Shown piece by piece: positions 1 through 5,883 of a stretch of 12,764 bases of DNA (its first letter is position 1; every line of letters starts with the position of its first letter). The notes under the pieces were generated by a model. It searched no databases and had not been told where the DNA came from. It was given only the letters and a program-made list of their open reading frames with translations. The DNA comes from Aquificaceae bacterium (lineage in GTDB: Bacteria > Aquificota > Aquificia > Aquificales > Aquificaceae): positions 1 to 12,764 of the forward strand of contig WGFS01000021.1 in the NCBI GenBank assembly GCA_015492115.1, read 5' to 3'. The translations under genes and the position numbers were made by a program.

Positions 1-492
1 GAGGGTAGCTATCTTCCCATCAAGGGTCTGGGCGAGCTTCAGCGTTACGAAGGGTCTCCCCTGACTTATGTAGGTGAAGAAGTCCTCGTTGATGAGCTTT
101 GCCTCATCTTCCAGAACTCCCACATCAACTTCTATCCCTGACTCTCTGAGCTTTGCCACACCCTTACCACCGACGAGAGGGTTCTGGTCAAGAACCGCGA
201 CGACAACCCTCCTTACCCCTGCCCTTATGAGGGCGTCCGTGCAGGGGGGTGTTCTCCCGAAGTGGGTGCAGGGTTCAAGGGTAACGTAAAGGGTTGAACC
301 TTTAGCCTTCTCCCCCGCCTGTTCAAGGGCTACGACCTCCGCATGGGGATACCCCGCTCCCTCGTGATAACCGAGTCCAACTATCTCACCCTCATTGACA
401 ACCACGCATCCGACGGTTGGGTTTGGGTGGGTGAGCCCCTTCCTTCTCCTCGCAAGGGAGAGGGCAAGGGACATGAACTCTCTGTCGCTCAT
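1..492 (-). CDS. ribD: Riboflavin biosynthesis protein RibD (deaminase/reductase), N-terminal part
   Basis: Bifunctional diaminohydroxyphosphoribosylaminopyrimidine deaminase / 5-amino-6-(5-phosphoribosylamino)uracil reductase, cytoplasmic, early riboflavin pathway. The gene runs off the left edge; 164 codons are visible. Seen: HPNPTVGCV at residues 22-30, the deaminase zinc site H50-A-E52 (E52 catalytic) and EPC at 73-75 with a second PPC ending at C84, so all three zinc ligands are present. The reductase domain begins around residues 146-163 (RPFVTLKLA, then LDGKIA). The ATG at 490-492 shares ATGA with the stop of the DUF302 gene, implying translational coupling as last visible gene of the rsmD operon. 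Family assignment is secure; the reductase half cannot be judged. Confidence 0.96.
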   Translation of the reverse strand, partial: MSDREFMSLALSLARRRKGLTHPNPTVGCVVVNEGEIVGLGYHEGAGYPHAEVVALEQAGEKAKGSTLYVTLEPCTHFGRTPPCTDALIRAGVRRVVVAVLDQNPLVGGKGVAKLRESGIEVDVGVLEDEAKLINEDFFTYISQGRPFVTLKLAQTLDGKIATL

Positions 493-872
493 TTAATGGA
501 CTCTTCCATTATCTCCCTGATGAGACTCTCTACCTCCTGGGCTACACCTTTAAGCTCCGGTTCGTTGAACATATCAAGCATATAGGTGGGGGCTATCGTG
601 CTCACAACCGTCTTCCCGTTCTGCTCAAATATGGCTACCCTGCAGGGTAGGGCTGTGGATATGTAGGGGTTCTTGGAGAGCACCTGGCTCGCAGACTTGG
701 GCTGGCATATCTCAACTATGACGCAGGAGTAGCTTATAGGGTGACCCTTGTTCTCAAGTATCTTCGTGACCTCGTGGGTCGCCATAACCCCAAAGCCCTT
801 CTCCTTTGCCTTCTCCTCAAGCTTCTGTCTGACCTCTTCCACGCTCTTTTTGGTTTCCAGGTTTATGAGCAT
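489..872 (-). CDS. DUF302 family protein
   Basis: A 127-residue protein matching the DUF302 family: an N-terminal helix (about residues 9-27, VEEVRQKLEEKAKEKGFGV), a core strand region SCVIVEICQP (49-58), the family-typical ALPCRVAIFE (74-83) and a C-terminal helix. The biochemical role of DUF302 is not established. Cysteines C50, C56 and C77 could bind metal or a thiol, but this is inference. There is no signal peptide or membrane segment, so it should be cytoplasmic. The ATG at 870-872 has a strong site (AGGAGGT) five bases after the stop of the upstream LptE-like gene, and the stop overlaps the ribD start as ATGA. It is clearly part of this operon although no shared function with riboflavin synthesis is evident. 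Confidence 0.85.
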   Translation of the reverse strand: MLINLETKKSVEEVRQKLEEKAKEKGFGVMATHEVTKILENKGHPISYSCVIVEICQPKSASQVLSKNPYISTALPCRVAIFEQNGKTVVSTIAPTYMLDMFNEPELKGVAQEVESLIREIMEESIK

Positions 873-877
873 CTTCC

Positions 878-1303
878 TTACCTCCTGAGATTTTGAAGTA
901 TATTCCAGTATATCTTATCAAGCAGGTCGTCTATAGCCTTCCTCCTCGGTATATCTCCCAGCCCCCCACTTGGCAGGGAGTAGGGCACAACTCCGCTGAG
1001 CGAGAACTTCCTCTCCCCAACTCTGACCTCAAAGGTGAGATATAGATTGTAGGAGTTTACCCTCTGCCTTGGTGTATAGGATATCGGCTTCTCCTCAAAC
1101 CTGACAACGCGCACGCTGACCTCTTCTGCTTTTCCTCTGCAGTTCAGTCTGCCACCGCTCTCAAGTATAGCCTTCTCCACCGTTCTGAGCAGGGCGTAGC
1201 TGAGATAGGGCTCGTTGGTGTCATTCTCCACACCCCTTATACAGAAGTCCCCCGACAGAACAAGGCTGTTTAAGGTAAGTAACAGTAAAAAGGCTAACCA
1301 CAT
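878..1303 (-). CDS. Small exported protein, LptE-like
   Basis: A 141-residue protein with a hydrophobic N-terminal segment (residues 2-17, rich in Leu) that looks like a signal peptide, so export is likely. The body alternates strand and helix. The stretch RVNSYNLYLTFEV (about 81-93) and a charged C-terminal helix ending in ILQNLRR resemble the LptE/RlpB lipopolysaccharide-assembly lipoprotein fold, in which LptE plugs the LptD barrel in the outer membrane. That assignment rests on pattern only. A normal lipobox is not visible: the only early cysteine, C21, is preceded by GDF. Processing by signal peptidase I or a different start therefore remains possible. The ATG at 1301-1303 lies inside the end of coaD (10-base overlap) and has only a weak GAGAGAAG ribosome site. 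If not LptE, call it a conserved exported protein. Confidence 0.6.
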   Translation of the reverse strand: MWLAFLLLLTLNSLVLSGDFCIRGVENDTNEPYLSYALLRTVEKAILESGGRLNCRGKAEEVSVRVVRFEEKPISYTPRQRVNSYNLYLTFEVRVGERKFSLSGVVPYSLPSGGLGDIPRRKAIDDLLDKIYWNILQNLRR

Positions 1304-1776
1304 CTGAACTTCTCTCTCAGCTTCCTTTCCACGAAGGGGTGAACGAGACCCCCCAGCTCTCCACAGTAGGATGCGACATCCCTGACTATGGTTGAGCTTA
1401 TGTGTATATAGTCCTGGGAAGGCATCATGAATACCGTCTCAACCTCCGCGAGCTTGAAGTTCGTGAGGGCTATCTGGAGCTCGTACTCAAAATCGGTGAA
1501 GAGCCTAACCCCCCTCACTATTATGTCTATCCCTTCCTCTCTCATGAAGTCCACGAGAAGTGAGTTGAAACCCTTTACCTCAACCCTGTCTCCCATGGGT
1601 TTTGTCATCTCTCTGAACATCTCCAGCCTCTCTTCAAGAGAAAAGAGGATGTGCTTCCTCGGGTTCTCCGCAACGGCGACCACGATCCTGTCAAAGAGTT
1701 TCAGGCTTCTCTCAACTATGTCAAGGTGTCCGAGATGGGGTGGGTCAAAGGTTCCCGGATAGACAGCCTTCCTCAT
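1294..1776 (-). CDS. coaD: Phosphopantetheine adenylyltransferase CoaD
   Basis: Transfers AMP from ATP to 4'-phosphopantetheine to give dephospho-CoA, the penultimate step of coenzyme A synthesis, in the cytoplasm. The 160 residues match the family's usual length. Seen: YPGTFDPPHLGH at residues 6-17, containing the nucleotidyltransferase HxGH motif (14-17), then RGVRLFTDFEYELQ (88-101), and the ISSTIVRD signature (126-133). The ATG at 1774-1776 is preceded by GGAGG and overlaps the rsmD stop as ATGA. The rsmD-coaD pairing is common in bacteria, which supports both calls. Confidence 0.97.
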   Translation of the reverse strand: MRKAVYPGTFDPPHLGHLDIVERSLKLFDRIVVAVAENPRKHILFSLEERLEMFREMTKPMGDRVEVKGFNSLLVDFMREEGIDIIVRGVRLFTDFEYELQIALTNFKLAEVETVFMMPSQDYIHISSTIVRDVASYCGELGGLVHPFVERKLREKFRCG

Positions 1777-2231
1777 GCGACCTTCCTCCAGAAGGAGAGA
1801 ACCGTGTCCCCGTACCGTCTCTCCTCGTCAGCGTCAAATCTTTTCCTCTTGTCGTGCTCAAGTATGAAGAGTCCACCGGGCGAGAGAGCTCTCAGGGACT
1901 TCTCTATCAGAGCCTTGTACCTGTCAAAGTTGTAGGGCGGGTCAGCGAAGATTATGTCCGGCTGTTCTTCAAGCCTCTCAAGAACTCTGAGCGCATCACC
2001 CCTTATCACCTTACCCTTTGCCCTCTTCTTTATCTCCTCTACCCTTGCCGGGTTCTTCTCAACGTAGATAACCCGAGCACCTCTCCTCTCAGCCTCAAGT
2101 CCCACCTGCCCTGTCCCAGCAAAGAGATCCACGAAGTACAGCCCCTCTATATCTCCCAGTATGTTGAAGAGGGCGTTCTTAACGAGGGATGAGGTTGGGC
2201 GGAGTTTCTGAACTTTCCTTGTCTTTTTCAC
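1773..2231 (-). CDS. rsmD: 16S rRNA (guanine-N2)-methyltransferase RsmD family
   Basis: S-adenosylmethionine-dependent methyltransferase expected to modify G966 of 16S rRNA. Seen: RPTSSLVKNALFNIL (11-25), the AdoMet-binding DLFAGTGQVGLEA (35-47), and the catalytic DPPY (97-100). At 152 residues it is shorter than the usual ~180, because the family's N-terminal strand region ahead of RPTS is largely missing. An in-frame TAA four codons upstream of the GTG at 2229-2231 excludes an upstream extension within this sequence. There is no ribosome site. A perfect TATAAT lies nine bases upstream, so the transcript may be leaderless. It is the first gene of the minus-strand operon continuing into coaD. 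Confidence 0.93.
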   Translation of the reverse strand: MKKTRKVQKLRPTSSLVKNALFNILGDIEGLYFVDLFAGTGQVGLEAERRGARVIYVEKNPARVEEIKKRAKGKVIRGDALRVLERLEEQPDIIFADPPYNFDRYKALIEKSLRALSPGGLFILEHDKRKRFDADEERRYGDTVLSFWRKVA

Positions 2232-2247
2232 GAAAAATGATTATACT
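2219..2247 (+). promoter_or_regulatory. Sigma-70-type promoter for speD
   Basis: TTGTCT at 2219-2224 and TATACT at 2242-2247 are separated by 17 bases, predicting a start near 2254. The -35 lies within the start of rsmD on the other strand, so the two divergent promoters overlap. The match is good but untested. Confidence 0.55.
2240..2245 (-). promoter_or_regulatory. -10 element of rsmD promoter
   Basis: A perfect TATAAT on the minus strand, nine bases before the GTG start of rsmD. No convincing -35 is found; the expected place coincides with the plus-strand AGGAGG. The same 11 bases (AGTATAATCAT on the minus strand) occur at the -10 of the OmpA-type gene (5807-5817). Confidence 0.45.
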
Positions 2248-2252
2248 GTATA
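2242..2252. repeat. Operator-like dyad TATAC-T-GTATA
   Basis: A perfect 5+1+5 inverted repeat overlapping the -10 elements of both divergent promoters (speD plus, rsmD minus). A repressor bound here could control both. AT-rich promoter sequence can give such symmetry by chance. Confidence 0.35.
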
Positions 2253-2277
2253 TTTGCTTTTAAGGAGGTGCTCAGAC

Positions 2278-2364
2278 ATGAGCTGCTTTATGTTCCTCAA
2301 GCTTTTCCAAAACTTTTCAAGGGAGGATAGGAAATGGCAAAGACCCTCGGACTGCATATCCTAG
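2278..2364 (+). CDS. Possible 28-residue leader peptide of speD
   Basis: Short open frame with ATG at 2278-2280 and stop TAG at 2362-2364. It has the best ribosome site in the area, AAGGAGGTG (2262-2270), seven bases ahead of the ATG. The peptide begins MSCFMFLKLFQ and ends with PSDCIS. It overlaps the speD start by 31 bases in a different frame, so ribosomes translating it would cross the speD start codon. The start codon lies in a short hairpin, GCTCA-GACA-TGAGC (2270-2283). No family is recognised. It may be a regulatory upstream frame, or the site may simply feed ribosomes toward speD. Confidence 0.4.
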   Translation: MSCFMFLKLFQNFSREDRKWQRPSDCIS

Positions 2365-2732
2365 CTGACCTTTACGGTGTGGACGCGGAGCGTATAGACC
2401 GCGTTGAAGACGTAAGGGACCTTTTGGAGACCGCCGTTAAGGTCGCCGACCTCACAAAGATATCCTCTCACTACTACCAGTTCCAGCCCCACGGGGCAAC
2501 GGGAGTTGTCCTTCTCGCAGAATCTCACATCTCTATCCATACCTGGCCCGAGCATGGCTTGGCGACGGTGGACGTCTATACCTGCGGAGACCCCACCAAG
2601 GCTTACAGGGCTATGGAGTACATCGTTAACACCCTTGAACCCAAGCGTGTGGACAAGCAGGTTCACGAGCGAGGGCTCGTTGGAGAGCACAGGCAGTCCG
2701 AGGAACTGCGAAGTATACTGCTCAGCGCTTAA
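2334..2732 (+). CDS. speD: S-adenosylmethionine decarboxylase proenzyme (SpeD)
   Basis: Pyruvoyl enzyme that decarboxylates S-adenosylmethionine to supply aminopropyl groups for spermidine and longer polyamines. The 132 residues fit the short prokaryotic (Thermotoga/Bacillus-type) class. Seen: ESHISIHTWPEH at 63-74, where the proenzyme should cleave between E63 and S64 with S64 becoming the pyruvoyl group; the catalytic-processing H69; and C84 in VDVYTCGD. The ATG at 2334-2336 has GGGAGG seven bases upstream. Its stop overlaps that of the convergent slipin gene (TAA shared at 2729-2732), leaving no room for a terminator between them. The short frame at 2278-2364 overlaps its start. Confidence 0.97.
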   Translation: MAKTLGLHILADLYGVDAERIDRVEDVRDLLETAVKVADLTKISSHYYQFQPHGATGVVLLAESHISIHTWPEHGLATVDVYTCGDPTKAYRAMEYIVNTLEPKRVDKQVHERGLVGEHRQSEELRSILLSA

Positions 2733-3583
2733 TCCTTCTTCTCCTTCCTCATGAACTCTACGAACTCAAAGGGGAAGGGAAATATGACCATCTTTGCGTT
2801 CTGGAGCCCTATGGTGTGCAGGGTTTCCAGGTACCTCAGCTGAATCGCTATGGGCTCGGTAGCGAGTATCTTGGCTGCGTCAAGGAGCTTCTGCGCTGCC
2901 TGATACTCAGCCTCTGCGGAGATTATCTTCGCCCTCCTCTCCCTCTCAGCTTCAGCCTGTCTGGCTATAGCCTTCCTGAGGTCGTCGGGGAGGTCTATCT
3001 TCTTCAGCTCAACCGCCACGACCTTTACACCCCACGGATCTGTCTGCCTGTCTATTATCTCCTGGAGCTTTATGTTTATCCTCTCCCTCTTTGAAAGTAG
3101 CTCGTCAAGTTCAGCTTCACCGCAAACGCTCCTCAGTGTGGTCTGGGCTATCTGAGATGTAGCGTAGAGGTAATCCTCCACCTCAACTATCGCCTTCACA
3201 GGGTCAACCACTCTGAAGTAAACCACCGCGTCAACCTGAACAGAGACGTTGTCCTTGGTTATTATGTCCTGGGTGGGAACGTCATGGGTAACGGTTCTGA
3301 GGGAAACCTTGACTATGCGGTCAATTACGGGGATTATTATGATGAGCCCTGGTCCCTTTGCTCCTATAACCCTCCCCAGACGGAAGACGACAGCCCTTTC
3401 GTACTCAGGGATTATCTTTATCGCAGCGAGGAGGAATATTATTCCCAGTACTATCAGAACGACTATAGGTGAAAAGATCATCGCAAACCCTCCTATGTAC
3501 TTGAAGAGATTCCCTCCCATAGCTATCGCCAGAAAGATGGCAACGAATATAAAGAAGGGGAGAGCTTCTAAGAGTCCCCTCAT
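2729..3583 (-). CDS. Slipin / stomatin-like SPFH-domain membrane protein
   Basis: A 284-residue membrane protein of the stomatin/prohibitin/flotillin superfamily, thought to form oligomeric membrane scaffolds with proteases or NfeD-type partners. Seen: two hydrophobic segments at about residues 5-23 and 35-57, then IPEYERAVVFRLGR starting the SPFH domain (about 58-215), PTQDIITKDNVSV in the core, and a charged Ala/Glu/Arg coiled coil at about 209-233. The second hydrophobic segment is typical of slipins; the extra first one makes it longer than the usual ~255 residues. I chose the ATG at 3581-3583, which has a GAGGTG site. A GTG at 3593-3595 overlapping the argJ stop (GTGA) would add four residues. 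No nfeD is visible, and it is the last gene of its operon. Confidence 0.92.
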   Translation of the reverse strand: MRGLLEALPFFIFVAIFLAIAMGGNLFKYIGGFAMIFSPIVVLIVLGIIFLLAAIKIIPEYERAVVFRLGRVIGAKGPGLIIIIPVIDRIVKVSLRTVTHDVPTQDIITKDNVSVQVDAVVYFRVVDPVKAIVEVEDYLYATSQIAQTTLRSVCGEAELDELLSKRERINIKLQEIIDRQTDPWGVKVVAVELKKIDLPDDLRKAIARQAEAERERRAKIISAEAEYQAAQKLLDAAKILATEPIAIQLRYLETLHTIGLQNAKMVIFPFPFEFVEFMRKEKKD

Positions 3584-3591
3584 AGCCCACC

Positions 3592-4731
3592 TCACGTATG
3601 GTACTCGGCGTTCAGTTTAATATACTCATAACCTATGTCTGAAGAGTAGTAAGTCCATGAATTTTTACCTTCGTTCAGGTCAACGGTTATCTCCACCTCC
3701 TTATTCTCTTCAAGGTACTTTTTGGCAAGCTTCTCAGCCTTGGGGTGGGGCTTCCCATCGTAAAGGAGGTGACTTCCCATGTATATCTTCATGGAAAAAG
3801 GGTCTATGGGGAACTCGGTGCTCCCCACCGCGGATGCTATCCTCCCCCAGTTGGGGTCTCTTCCGTAAACTGCGGTCTTCACAAGAAGGGAGTTCGCCAC
3901 AGCCCTCGCTATCTCCCTCGCCTTCATCTCCAGGGTTGCCCTCTTAACCGTAACCTTTATCACCCTCGTCGCCCCCTCTCCGTCCTCTACGATCTTCTTG
4001 GCAAGTGTATTTGATACCTCAAAGACCTGATCTTCTATGTCCTTCAGATCCGCCCTAACTTCGCCGAGGGAAATGAGCCCGAAGCTGTCGTTGGTGCTCT
4101 CACACCCGTCAACGGTTATGGAGTTGAAGGTTCTCTCGTTTACACTCCTGTGAAGCTGTCTTAGGGTCTCATAGTCAAGGTCTCCGGTGGTAAACACAAA
4201 GGAGAGCATGGTCGCCATGGAAGGGGCTATCATACCCGCGCCCTTTGCAAAGCCGAAGGTCTCAAGCTCGCCCTTCCTGACGAAATCAAACTTGGGAAAG
4301 CTGTCGGTCGTGGAAATAACCCCCGATGCCCTCTCAAGGTCCAGGGGTTCAAGGATGGAGCAGGCATCGTCTATGGCTCTGAGAACGTTGTCTATAGGCA
4401 GGGGTTTCCCTATTATTCCCGTTGAGAAGACGAGAACCTCGTCATGTCTTATCTCAAGCCTCTGGGCTACCCGATGAGCCATGAGCTCCGCGTGTACTAT
4501 ACCCTCCTCACCCGTCCCGCAGTTTGCGTTCCCGCTGTTTATGACAAGGGCTCTTACTTTCTCCGTCTCCTTTGCGATCCTTTCGGAGTAGATCACAGAG
4601 CCAGCCTTAAAGTAGTTGTCTGTAAACAGGAAGGACGCTGTGCAGGGGTAGGGGAGTGCTATCACCAGGAGGTCGGGGGCGCCGGACTCCTTCAGCCCCG
4701 CTTTCCCTATCCCCATAAGTATTTCGGGCAT
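3592..4731 (-). CDS. argJ: Glutamate N-acetyltransferase / amino-acid acetyltransferase ArgJ
   Basis: Arginine biosynthesis enzyme that moves the acetyl group from N-acetylornithine to glutamate; bifunctional members also use acetyl-CoA. It is a self-cleaving Ntn-hydrolase-fold protein. The 379 residues are near the family length. Seen: NSGNANCGTG (65-74), the oxyanion-hole STGIIGK (103-109), KGAGMIAPSMATML (163-176) with predicted self-cleavage between A173 and nucleophile T174, DPNWGRI, and the family-typical C-terminus ending NAEYHT. Whether it is mono- or bifunctional cannot be told here. The ATG at 4729-4731 has GAGGAG upstream and follows the OmpA-type gene by three bases. Confidence 0.97.
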   Translation of the reverse strand: MPEILMGIGKAGLKESGAPDLLVIALPYPCTASFLFTDNYFKAGSVIYSERIAKETEKVRALVINSGNANCGTGEEGIVHAELMAHRVAQRLEIRHDEVLVFSTGIIGKPLPIDNVLRAIDDACSILEPLDLERASGVISTTDSFPKFDFVRKGELETFGFAKGAGMIAPSMATMLSFVFTTGDLDYETLRQLHRSVNERTFNSITVDGCESTNDSFGLISLGEVRADLKDIEDQVFEVSNTLAKKIVEDGEGATRVIKVTVKRATLEMKAREIARAVANSLLVKTAVYGRDPNWGRIASAVGSTEFPIDPFSMKIYMGSHLLYDGKPHPKAEKLAKKYLEENKEVEITVDLNEGKNSWTYYSSDIGYEYIKLNAEYHT

Positions 4732-4734
4732 ATA

Positions 4735-5790
4735 CTACTCCTCTTGGACCTTCAGGACTATAAATTCCACACGCCTGTTTGTCAGCCTTCCTATGGGGTT
4801 TTTGTTGCTCGCTATGAACCTCTCCTTTCCAAAACCAACTATCTCTATCTTATCCTCAGGTATCCCGTGCTCCACAAGGTACCTCTTCACGGTTTCAGCC
4901 CTCTTCCTGGCGAGCTTCACGTTGTACTCCTTGGGTCCTATTATGTCGGTAAAGCCTTCTATCCTCACCTTTACGAACTTGTTCTCCTTGAGAGTCTTAA
5001 CGACCTCGTTGAGTATGGGAACATACTCCCTCCTTATGTTGTACTTATCAAAGTCAAAGTGTATCCTTGCGGTTATCTTCAACGGCTCTTCAATAAGCTG
5101 AGGCTTCTTTTCCTCTTTGGGCTTAGCCTCCTTGGTCGCCTTCTCCTCCGATTTGGCTTTCTCTTCTTCAGGAGGGGGTGGGGGTTTAACCACCTTCTTC
5201 CTGCCCGTGTAACACTCAAGCTCGTTCTCCATAGCTACCTTGAGTTTGCTCTCAGCGATCTTACTCTCCGTACTCACCTCGTTGAAGAACTTCAGTACAA
5301 GGGCTGAGTTCGGCTCCTCCTTTTTGAGCTCGTAAACTAAGGCATCGTAGAAAGCCTCCGCCCTTCCCAGCTCCCTCGGAGAACAGTCCTTCCCCTTGTT
5401 CTCTCTCAAGAAATCTATCCTGTTCTTTATGTCGTCTATATCAACGAGCTGGAATGTATCCTTCTTTTTTTCCGTTGGTTTTGGAGCAGGCTCCACAGGC
5501 GTAAGCTCTTCTTTCCCTGAGAAGGCAGCGCTTATGGCTTTAGAGGCGTAGTTCATGGTTCGTATGGCGAATATCTTTGAACCAACGTCGTCCGCCTCGG
5601 ATGCAAGTATGGCAGCTATCTCCTTGTAGCCTTTGGTTTTTGAGTAGAGGTAGGGAGCCTTGTCCTTTGCCCCAACGTTGTACGCCTTTATAACCGCCCT
5701 CTGGGCTTCATCTATTCCCTGGGTCACCCTGAAGGAGAAAGCTAAGCTCACAGTAAACAGTAAGGCGAGAGCTGTAACCGCTTTTAACAT
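4735..5790 (-). CDS. OmpA/Pal-type peptidoglycan-associated envelope protein
   Basis: A 351-residue exported protein. Order: signal peptide (residues 1-19); a helical Ala-rich N-terminal region of DUF4398 character (about 23-90); a second helical segment; a Pro- then Lys/Glu-rich linker (about 199-234, with PPPPP); and an OmpA-like peptidoglycan-binding domain (about 240-345) with HFDFDKYNIR, EGFTD and NRRVEF. It should tether the outer membrane or periplasm to the cell wall. No lipobox is seen, so it is not a classic Pal lipoprotein. I chose the ATG at 5788-5790, which has GGGAGG and starts the signal peptide. The in-frame ATG at 5827-5829 lies upstream of the predicted promoter. It leads the operon with argJ and the slipin. 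Confidence 0.88.
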   Translation of the reverse strand: MLKAVTALALLFTVSLAFSFRVTQGIDEAQRAVIKAYNVGAKDKAPYLYSKTKGYKEIAAILASEADDVGSKIFAIRTMNYASKAISAAFSGKEELTPVEPAPKPTEKKKDTFQLVDIDDIKNRIDFLRENKGKDCSPRELGRAEAFYDALVYELKKEEPNSALVLKFFNEVSTESKIAESKLKVAMENELECYTGRKKVVKPPPPPEEEKAKSEEKATKEAKPKEEKKPQLIEEPLKITARIHFDFDKYNIRREYVPILNEVVKTLKENKFVKVRIEGFTDIIGPKEYNVKLARKRAETVKRYLVEHGIPEDKIEIVGFGKERFIASNKNPIGRLTNRRVEFIVLKVQEE

Positions 5791-5809
5791 ACCTTTCCCT
5801 CCCGTCATG

Positions 5810-5838
5810 ATTATACTATACGGTCTCACCCTTACGGA
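5810..5838 (-). promoter_or_regulatory. Promoter of the OmpA-type gene - argJ - slipin operon
   Basis: A perfect TATAAT (minus strand, 5810-5815) predicts a start near 5803, giving a ~13-base leader with GGGAGG before the ATG at 5790. The -35 (about 5833-5838) is poor. A long T-rich run just upstream (5843-5864, pyrimidine on the minus strand) lies at about -40 to -61, where an UP element would sit and could compensate. Confidence 0.5.
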
Positions 5839-5842
5839 GTTT

Positions 5843-5875
5843 AGAAAAAGAAAAAAAAGAAAAAGGGGTGAGGGG
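5843..5875 (-). terminator. T-tract after the redox cassette, possible terminator
   Basis: On the minus strand, directly after the stop of flavoprotein 1, the sequence is C-rich (CTCCCCTCACCCC) and then runs into a long stretch of T interrupted only by single C. I see no tight hairpin before it, so a classical Rho-independent terminator is not proven. The nearest pairing is CTCACCC with GGGTGAG (5825-5831 / 5866-5872), with the T tract in the loop. The same tract may act as the UP element of the next promoter. Confidence 0.3.
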
Positions 5876-5883
5876 AGCCGTTT

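Noticed and set aside
4444..5307. 287-codon plus-strand open frame across argJ and the OmpA-type gene
   Set aside because: It is antisense to two genes with clear family motifs, spans their junction, and shows no recognisable domain.
5825..5872. CTCACCC / GGGTGAG inverted repeat as a terminator hairpin
   Set aside because: The loop is 34 bases and the T tract lies inside it rather than after the stem, so it is not a classical terminator.
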